Source of the DNA: an uncultured Eubacteriales bacterium
Lineage (GTDB): Bacteria > Bacillota_A > Clostridia > Peptostreptococcales > Anaerovoracaceae
Assembly: GCA_902774195.1 (NCBI GenBank)
Contig: CACYHM010000028.1
Location: forward strand, 1 to 11,259
DNA length: 11,259 nucleotides
Direction of reading: 5' to 3'
Each line of letters opens with the position of its first letter. The first letter of the stretch is position 1. Shown in pieces: positions 6,938-11,259 of this stretch. The position numbers and the translations under genes are program-made. The notes under the pieces were generated by a model, which had not been told where the DNA came from, did not search any database, and saw nothing but the letters and a program-made list of their open reading frames with translations.

Positions 6938-7647
6938 CAGTCCCCGGGTCTGAACCATCTCCAGTACAGTTTTCTGTTCATTTCGGACAGCCCTGCAGAG
7001 AGAGCGTAAGCCATCACGTAGAACGACGCGACCGTAGCTATGATGACAGGTACGCTCATCGCTTTGATGTCGAGGAACCCGTACGGGATATATTCCCTTT
7101 TGATAACGCCGGACCCTATAAGGGAAAGTATGATCACGGCATAGAATGTCACGTACGATGTGCCGTAAAAGGTCTCAACTCTGCTGAGTCTGCCGAGAGG
7201 TGAATCGTTCATGGTGAATGATGCGATGACTAGAACAGGGATCGCGATGTGCATGAAAAACATATCCGGCCGCGCGATGTGCATGTGCATCGGGAATATC
7301 GGGAGCTGGCTGATGAGCACAACGATAATGATCACTGATTCAGCCACTGCCGAGGACAATCTGGTAAAGTATACCGCCCTCCTCGTCAGTTCAGTATTCC
7401 TGCTGAGTTCGATGATATTGACGATGAAAAAGAACAGCGTGAGTATGAGAGTGAACAGTGTGCCGTCCACAGTCATCCACCGGAGCATCAGCAGCCCCTC
7501 TCTGTCGATGTTCGCCATGTATATAAGAGCGAATACGCACATGACTATTATCATCGCGCCGATAAGGAGATTCAGCACCTTCTTTTCTTTGTACCGCCGG
7601 TCAAAATAGACCTCAAGCTTTTCCAGTTTTTCTGTCCTGTCATCCAT
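6937..7647 (-). CDS. Six-TM membrane protein (Pr6Pr/AIG1-like), intact paralogue
   Basis: A 236-residue membrane protein with a short charged N-terminus (to about residue 24) and about six hydrophobic segments. It shares blocks with the protein at 2177-2895: RWMTVDGTLFT (56-66), TELTRRAVYFTRLSSA (85-100), FMHIAIP (131-137), NDSPLGR (147-153) and IPYGFLDI (187-194), and ends in an aromatic/basic tail (KLYWRWFR). The family resembles Pr6Pr-like proteins of unknown function; naming it further would be a guess. I start at ATG 7647 with GGAG nine bases upstream; an in-frame TTG at 7743 would run into the glycosyltransferase gene. The gap to that gene is 19 bases, and the stop overlaps the acyltransferase start, so these three form a tight operon. 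Confidence 0.75.
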   Translation of the reverse strand: MDDRTEKLEKLEVYFDRRYKEKKVLNLLIGAMIIVMCVFALIYMANIDREGLLMLRWMTVDGTLFTLILTLFFFIVNIIELSRNTELTRRAVYFTRLSSAVAESVIIIVVLISQLPIFPMHMHIARPDMFFMHIAIPVLVIASFTMNDSPLGRLSRVETFYGTSYVTFYAVIILSLIGSGVIKREYIPYGFLDIKAMSVPVIIATVASFYVMAYALSAGLSEMNRKLYWRWFRPGD

Positions 7648-7666
7648 ATCAGTACTCCGTTTCACG

Positions 7667-8992
7667 TCAGCGGGAGTCCTGCCTGCCGGTGTGAGGTATC
7701 TGCTTCCAGGCAAGATTCTTTGAAAAGAGGGCCTGTATATCAAGCACGAACTGGCTCAGCAGGAAGAACGGAAAGAGAAACAGACCCGCAACGGCCTTTC
7801 CCGCCGATACCGAGCGGAACCTTTTTCTTCCGAGGAACATGGTCAGCAGATATGTCACCATCGCGACCGCATAAGCGTTGATGAAGCCTGCGACGACAGA
7901 GAAGAGCGCCCCTGTCTCACTTGAGCAGAACAGGTTGTACCACCAAGGCCTCGTGCTGTCCCAGTACAGGAATGCCCGGCTCGCGCTCTCGCCGAAAAGC
8001 GGTGCGAAGAGCAGGAGCAGCGAGCGCAGCAGGAACAGGAATATGAGAACGGTGATGACGCGCGAGATGAATGTCGCCATGTCAAATACCGCAAATCTGT
8101 TCTTTCTTCCCGGTTCGAAGATGGCTCTTATACAGCTTGCCAGATGAGCCCTCGAAACGATTATCACTCCTCTCGCCCAGCGAAGGCGCTGTCTCCACAT
8201 GATCCTGAATGTCGTAGGCTGCTCATCATAGAATACCGCTTCATCGCAGTATCTGATCTCGGTCCCTTTCATGAACTCCCTGGCCGTGAACTCAAGATCT
8301 TCAGTAAGTGAATAATAATCCCATCCGTCCTTCACAAGATCGCTGTTGAAGAGATAGCCGCAGCCGAAGATGCGGTTCGATGTATTGAACACAGTCCTTC
8401 CGCGCGCTCCCAGATAGCAGCTGGTGGCAAAATACGCCCCGTACATGACTGTCATCATGTTCTCGTTGAAGTTGGACGCCTGGCGGAATGAGCTGATGAC
8501 GTACTTCCGTCCGTAATACTCGAAGGCATCGTTCATCCTGTCGAAATAGTCTTTTTCAAATGTATTGTCGGCGTTGAAGATAAAGAATCCGTCGTAGCTC
8601 GCCGTTCCGAAATCCTCTTCTATCTTTCCGAACAGGTAGCGTATCGCGCAGCCCATGGTATTCTCGTCCGGATTATTGTACTCGTAAACATGTGCATCCG
8701 TCATGCGGGCGATCTCCGCCGTCCTGTCGCTGCAGTTATGGGCAACTACAAAGATGTCCAGAAGCTCCTGCGGATAATCGGCTCTGCGCACGCTCTGTAT
8801 CAGGGCATCGATCACCGCCTCTTCGTTCTTCGCCGGTATGATCAGACCGTACCTGTTTTTACGGTCTGCGTGCGGATATTTCCTGCAGGCAAATACGCCG
8901 GCTGCCGCCAGAACGATGTAGTGTGCGAAAAGAAGGCATATCACAAGAGATATGCCTGAAAAAATAAGATTAACTGTTTCTGTGTAGTTCAT
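7667..8992 (-). CDS. Processive family 2 glycosyltransferase (cellulose/hyaluronan synthase-like)
   Basis: A 441-residue membrane glycosyltransferase. An N-terminal TM (about 9-33) is followed by a cytosolic GT2 domain: LIIPAKNEE (50-58), HNCSD (85-89), NADN (140-143, the DxD region), TED (230-232, catalytic base) and QRLRW (268-272), the Q/RxxRW mark of processive enzymes. Three or four C-terminal TMs follow (about 305-330, 365-387, 398-418), then WKQIPHTG near the end, as in chitin- or hyaluronan-synthase-like members. The first Asp of the usual DxD is Asn140. There is no PilZ domain. It would extend a polysaccharide at the inner face of the membrane; the sugar is unknown. It heads the operon with the six-TM protein and acyltransferase. 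The ATG has GGGAGATAAGAAG just upstream. Confidence 0.9.
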   Translation of the reverse strand: MNYTETVNLIFSGISLVICLLFAHYIVLAAAGVFACRKYPHADRKNRYGLIIPAKNEEAVIDALIQSVRRADYPQELLDIFVVAHNCSDRTAEIARMTDAHVYEYNNPDENTMGCAIRYLFGKIEEDFGTASYDGFFIFNADNTFEKDYFDRMNDAFEYYGRKYVISSFRQASNFNENMMTVMYGAYFATSCYLGARGRTVFNTSNRIFGCGYLFNSDLVKDGWDYYSLTEDLEFTAREFMKGTEIRYCDEAVFYDEQPTTFRIMWRQRLRWARGVIIVSRAHLASCIRAIFEPGRKNRFAVFDMATFISRVITVLIFLFLLRSLLLLFAPLFGESASRAFLYWDSTRPWWYNLFCSSETGALFSVVAGFINAYAVAMVTYLLTMFLGRKRFRSVSAGKAVAGLFLFPFFLLSQFVLDIQALFSKNLAWKQIPHTGRQDSR

Positions 8993-9080
8993 TCTTCTTA
9001 TCTCCCGGCCGGTTCGTCCGGTCTTTGATATGTTGCCTTAAGTTTATCACATATAGCACAGCTTTGTGACCTCAATATAT

Positions 9081-9109
9081 TTGTGCTTTTCACAGCGAGA
9101 CGCTATAAT
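9081..9109 (+). promoter_or_regulatory. Sigma-70-type promoter for the CxxC protein gene
   Basis: TTGTGC (9081-9086), a 17-base spacer and a perfect TATAAT (9104-9109). The start codon follows at 9147, with AAGGAG about 10 bases before it, giving a short leader of roughly 30 bases. Confidence 0.65.
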
Positions 9110-9123
9110 TGGTTTGAAACCAA
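9109..9123. promoter_or_regulatory. Perfect palindrome at the expected transcription start (candidate operator)
   Basis: TTGGTTTGAAACCAA is a perfect 7-bp inverted repeat around a single central base. It begins at the last base of the -10 hexamer and covers the expected +1, a classic place for a repressor to block the promoter. No regulator gene is in the window. Confidence 0.45.
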
Positions 9124-9146
9124 CAGAAAGCAAGGAGAAAACAAAC

Positions 9147-9416
9147 ATGACAGACAGCAACGAATTGATCGGGCGTCTCGGCGGTGATGCCGAAAGGATC
9201 CTCAACACAGCTTCCGGGAATGCCGGCGGGTACAGATTCGCGGTCATAAGGGAAAATGTCGTACAGGAATGTGAACAGTGCGGTCATAAGTTTCTCGGCG
9301 TCATAAGGGCCGATGCCGTCAGCGGTGACAGACGGTATTATTACGTCGGATACTGCCAGAGCTGTTATCATGTTCAGGCTATCGTAAAAGGTCCGTTCAT
9401 GACCAGGTTTGACTGA
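9147..9416 (+). CDS. Small CxxC/CxxC zinc-ribbon-like protein, unknown function
   Basis: An 89-residue protein and the only plus-strand gene seen. It has CEQCGH (Cys42, Cys45) and YCQSC (Cys70, Cys73), 24 residues apart, a likely zinc ribbon flanking an aromatic stretch (RRYYYVGY). The first 28 residues end in SGNAGG, which looks like a double-glycine site, but the conserved L-x-x-(E/D)-L pattern of the other leaders here is missing. I start at ATG 9147, with AAGGAG upstream; a longer in-frame opening from 9066 would overlap the promoter. It has its own promoter, a palindromic candidate operator and its own terminator, so it is a single-gene unit. I do not recognise the family. Its size and cysteine pairs resemble those of the leader peptides at 964-1248 and 2946-3161, but without clear sequence identity. 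Confidence 0.7.
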   Translation: MTDSNELIGRLGGDAERILNTASGNAGGYRFAVIRENVVQECEQCGHKFLGVIRADAVSGDRRYYYVGYCQSCYHVQAIVKGPFMTRFD

Positions 9417-9471
9417 TCATCTCCGGGCCGGCGTCATAATCAACCGGCAGTTTTATCGGCAACGAAGTTAT

Positions 9472-9511
9472 GGCACACCCACATGATGAAATCATGCTGA
9501 TGTGCCTTTTT
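9472..9511 (+). terminator. Intrinsic terminator of the CxxC protein gene
   Basis: GGCACA (9472-9477) pairs with TGTGCC (9501-9506), and inside it CATGAT pairs with ATCATG around a GAA loop, with a 4-by-4 internal loop between. TTTTT follows at 9507-9511. A weaker GCCGG/CCGGC hairpin followed by AGTTTT lies at 9427-9454. The minus-strand leader peptide ends at 9525, so the two genes converge here; on that strand the hairpin has no U tract after it. Confidence 0.75.
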
Positions 9512-9524
9512 GCGTGGTTCCGTC

Positions 9525-9737
9525 TTATTTGTACTTCGTCACCATCTCATCTGTGAATTCCAGATATTCTTTGTATGCAGTTTCCTCGTCTTCTGTTCCC
9601 CTTGCATTCTCGTATTTATTATAGAGAGTGCGGTATTTCTTTCTTTCTTTCGATGTCATGTCTTTAAGCAGCACACCGCCTGAAACACCTTCAAGATCCG
9701 CGAGGTTCAGTTCATTGTACGCTTTCATATCGCCCAT
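9525..9737 (-). CDS. Double-glycine leader peptide with charged, cysteine-free core
   Basis: A 70-residue peptide with an excellent ribosome binding site (AGGAGG, then six bases, then ATG). Residues 1-21 end ELNLADLEGVSGG, a textbook bacteriocin-type leader. The predicted 49-residue core starts VLLKDMTSKERKKY and is rich in Lys, Glu and Tyr, with no cysteine and little hydrophobic run. It therefore does not look like a pore-forming class II bacteriocin, though short precursors with this leader are often labelled as such. The upstream neighbour is the wall hydrolase, 97 bases away. The gap has two copies of TTGACCGG on the coding strand. Export would need a C39-peptidase transporter coded elsewhere. 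Signal peptide or helical secreted factor are alternatives. Confidence 0.78.
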   Translation of the reverse strand: MGDMKAYNELNLADLEGVSGGVLLKDMTSKERKKYRTLYNKYENARGTEDEETAYKEYLEFTDEMVTKYK

Positions 9738-9752
9738 TATTCTCCTCCTTCT

Positions 9753-9785
9753 CCGGTCAATGTCGTGTCATCTGAACCCGGTCAA
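9753..9785 (-). repeat. TTGACCGG direct repeat upstream of the leader peptide gene
   Basis: On the minus strand TTGACCGG occurs at 9785-9778 and again at 9760-9753, 25 bases apart centre to centre, ending 15 bases before the start codon. Direct repeats before bacteriocin genes are often sites for LytTR-type response regulators, which usually use spacing near 21 bases, so that link is only a suggestion. A second short direct repeat, CATTATGA (9823-9830 and 9833-9840), sits at the end of the hydrolase gene. Confidence 0.4.
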
Positions 9786-9834
9786 AAGCTTTCCTTACCA
9801 TAGGTTATACAAACCTGCACGCCATTATGAGACA

Positions 9835-11259
9835 TTATGAATACCTTCTCTTCTTTCTGATGAATGTCATGCCCGTGCCGCCGGCCAGCGCTGCCAGCAT
9901 CAGAGCTATCCACGCCCCGAGCGCGCTGTCATCTCCGGTATTCACCTTTCTCGTTCCGAGAGACGATCCTCCTCCGTTGTCATCATCACCGCCCCCGGCA
10001 GCGGTGATCCTGAACGTAGTATCCAGCGACCCCTTGTAGCTGCCGATACCGGTGACCGTCATCAGCGCTGTACCGGCATTGACATTGTTTTTGTAGCTGA
10101 TCTCGTAGTCGGTACCCATGATCAGCGGAGATCCGTTCAGGATGACCTTCGGAGTCTGTGTCTGCGGCTTTCCATTGTAAACGCGGTCCGTTACACCCTC
10201 GATGCTTGCCTTTTTTATCGAGACTCTGTAATCTTCGTGGTCAGCGCTGTAGAACGGCACTATCGCCATATACAGGTGAGAGAGCCACGTCTTATTGTCC
10301 CCTCTGCATATATCCAGCGTATTGATGGCCGTGCCGAGCACTTTGGTATTCTCGCTTTCTCCCGGCAAACGCACGCTGTAAGCAGAGCTTATCACATATA
10401 TCCTGTCTCCTTCATAACCGAGATACATCATCTCGTGTCCGTCGAGCGCGAGGAGAGTTCCCGGAGGAAGCTTCTTTATGAATGAAGCCTTCTCAGCATC
10501 GCTCATGCCCCTCAGGCTGTATTCCTTCATCGCCCCGTTATTGCGGTTTGAGCTTCTCGGCATGTCGAGGCCGAAGCAGCTGTAAACATCGCGTATGTAG
10601 CCGGAGCAGTCATCAGACCCGAGCATGCTTCCCCATCCGTAGACGTCGCCGAGCTCGTTCAGCGCGACCTTCATCACGTTCTCTACTGTCAGATCAGGAG
10701 CGCCTTCGCTCACCTCGCGGTTCTCGCTTATCAGCGCCAGCTTCTTTTCATATTTACCGTCATCCTTTCTTACAGGCATCCAAACGACATAGTTGTTGTG
10801 CGCCGTCCTTCCGCCTATCTGACCCTTTGACTCTTCATCAGTTGCCAGCTGCAGACGCGTTCCCATGGAAAGCTTGCGTTTAGATGTCTCAGGCTGAGTG
10901 TTAGACTCTTCTGTCCAGATCTTGTCGTCCAGCACCACCAGCATCTGATCCGCCGGATGGTTCCACGCATCCAGCCATTCATTCTTATCTTCACATATCG
11001 CCACACAGTCCGCCGGGATCCATCCTTCGCCGCACATAGTGATCGCGGAATAGTAGTAACTTCCGTCTTCAAGCAGACGGGACTTGGTCCTGATTATCAG
11101 CGGCTCGTTCACCTTTACCTGCGTCAGGTAGTTGTAGTCGAAATCGACGTCATACTTATCATCCTGGATCGGCTGTGTTGACGGGTATACCGTCAGACTG
11201 GCACGCGTGGTGCAGACAGCGAACAGATATTTCCCCAGATCCGATGTATCTGCTGCAGA
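9835..11259 (-). CDS. Secreted SH3b / NlpC-P60 (C40) cell-wall hydrolase, 5' end cut by the window
   Basis: At least 474 residues; the frame stays open to 11259, so the N-terminus and any signal peptide lie outside. From the visible start: an SH3b-like domain (about 13-95; RASLTVYPS, then GWIPADCVAI), a second SH3-like part (about 105-165), an NlpC/P60 domain with YGWGSM and DDCSGY (Cys218) and GHEMMYLG (His275), which cuts peptidoglycan stem peptides, then an Ig-like repeat (about 355-420; NGKPQTQTP, YKNNVNAGTA, GIGSYKG). A Gly/Asp-rich linker leads to VNTGDDS (440-446), a hydrophobic stretch and RKKRR, which resembles a sortase signal but lacks LPxTG. Likely role: wall remodelling at the surface. 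The leader peptide gene follows 97 bases downstream. Confidence 0.88.
   Translation of the reverse strand, partial: SAADTSDLGKYLFAVCTTRASLTVYPSTQPIQDDKYDVDFDYNYLTQVKVNEPLIIRTKSRLLEDGSYYYSAITMCGEGWIPADCVAICEDKNEWLDAWNHPADQMLVVLDDKIWTEESNTQPETSKRKLSMGTRLQLATDEESKGQIGGRTAHNNYVVWMPVRKDDGKYEKKLALISENREVSEGAPDLTVENVMKVALNELGDVYGWGSMLGSDDCSGYIRDVYSCFGLDMPRSSNRNNGAMKEYSLRGMSDAEKASFIKKLPPGTLLALDGHEMMYLGYEGDRIYVISSAYSVRLPGESENTKVLGTAINTLDICRGDNKTWLSHLYMAIVPFYSADHEDYRVSIKKASIEGVTDRVYNGKPQTQTPKVILNGSPLIMGTDYEISYKNNVNAGTALMTVTGIGSYKGSLDTTFRITAAGGGDDDNGGGSSLGTRKVNTGDDSALGAWIALMLAALAGGTGMTFIRKKRRYS

Larger units (their letters stand above)
8993..9146. promoter_or_regulatory. Divergent intergenic region between the glycosyltransferase operon and the CxxC protein gene
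   Basis: 154 bases separate two genes that point away from each other, so promoters for both directions should lie here. The rightward one is clear (9081-9109). For the leftward operon I see only weak candidates (TTGAGG at about 9073-9078 on the minus strand, with AT-rich TATATGTGATAAA downstream at poor spacing). An imperfect dyad CACAGCTTTGTG sits at 9058-9069, and a GC-rich partial dyad (GGCCGG / CCGGTC) near 9007-9023 falls in the leftward 5' leader. Confidence 0.5.

Noticed and set aside
9147..9230. A true double-glycine leader on the 89-residue CxxC protein
   Set aside because: GG is present at 27-28, but the L-x-x-(E/D)-L-x-x-(I/V) pattern seen in the other three leaders is missing, so I do not claim it as an exported precursor.

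Overview
The window reads as a chromosomal stretch from a Gram-positive anaerobe of the Clostridia, most likely Lachnospiraceae or a near relative. This is inferred from the strong AGGAGG ribosome binding sites, a sensor diguanylate cyclase of the Cache-HAMP-GGDEF type, a NlpC/P60 wall hydrolase with SH3 repeats and a sorting-like tail, and several short peptides with double-glycine leaders. Almost all genes lie on the minus strand. No RNA genes, CRISPR arrays or insertion sequences were seen.

Right edge (9525-11259, minus): the 3' part of a secreted SH3b / NlpC-P60 cell-wall hydrolase with an Ig-like repeat and a C-terminal sorting-like signal. It is followed by a 70-residue double-glycine leader peptide with a charged, cysteine-free core. 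Between 9417 and 9524 lies a clear terminator for the one plus-strand gene (9147-9416), an 89-residue CxxC/CxxC protein. That gene has its own sigma-70-like promoter and a perfect palindrome at the expected transcription start.

Central block (2177-8992, minus): a close-packed series reads, in order, processive family 2 glycosyltransferase, six-TM membrane protein, acyltransferase-3 family O-acyltransferase, large sensor diguanylate cyclase (dCache, HAMP, GGDEF, REC, degenerate GGDEF), double-glycine leader peptide with a zinc-ribbon-like core, a second six-TM protein paralogous to the first, and a YwaF/TMEM164-like membrane protein. Gaps are from 1-base overlap to 66 bases, so one or two operons are likely. 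The first three genes plus the cyclase suggest synthesis and acylation of a surface polysaccharide under c-di-GMP or Cache-ligand control. The second six-TM gene carries an apparent one-base frameshift near its 3' end.

Left block (1-1402, minus): after a hairpin-bearing gap comes another double-glycine leader peptide with a Trp-rich, CxxC/CxC core. It is followed 28 bases later by an intact CPBP (Abi) intramembrane protease, an arrangement like a bacteriocin with its immunity or processing protein. A perfect bidirectional terminator closes the block at 24-57.

The most unusual theme is the repeated use of small proteins made of a double-glycine export leader joined to a zinc-ribbon-like module (964-1248 and 2946-3161), with a third leader peptide at 9525-9737, set among envelope and signalling genes. 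No C39-peptidase ABC exporter is in the window.
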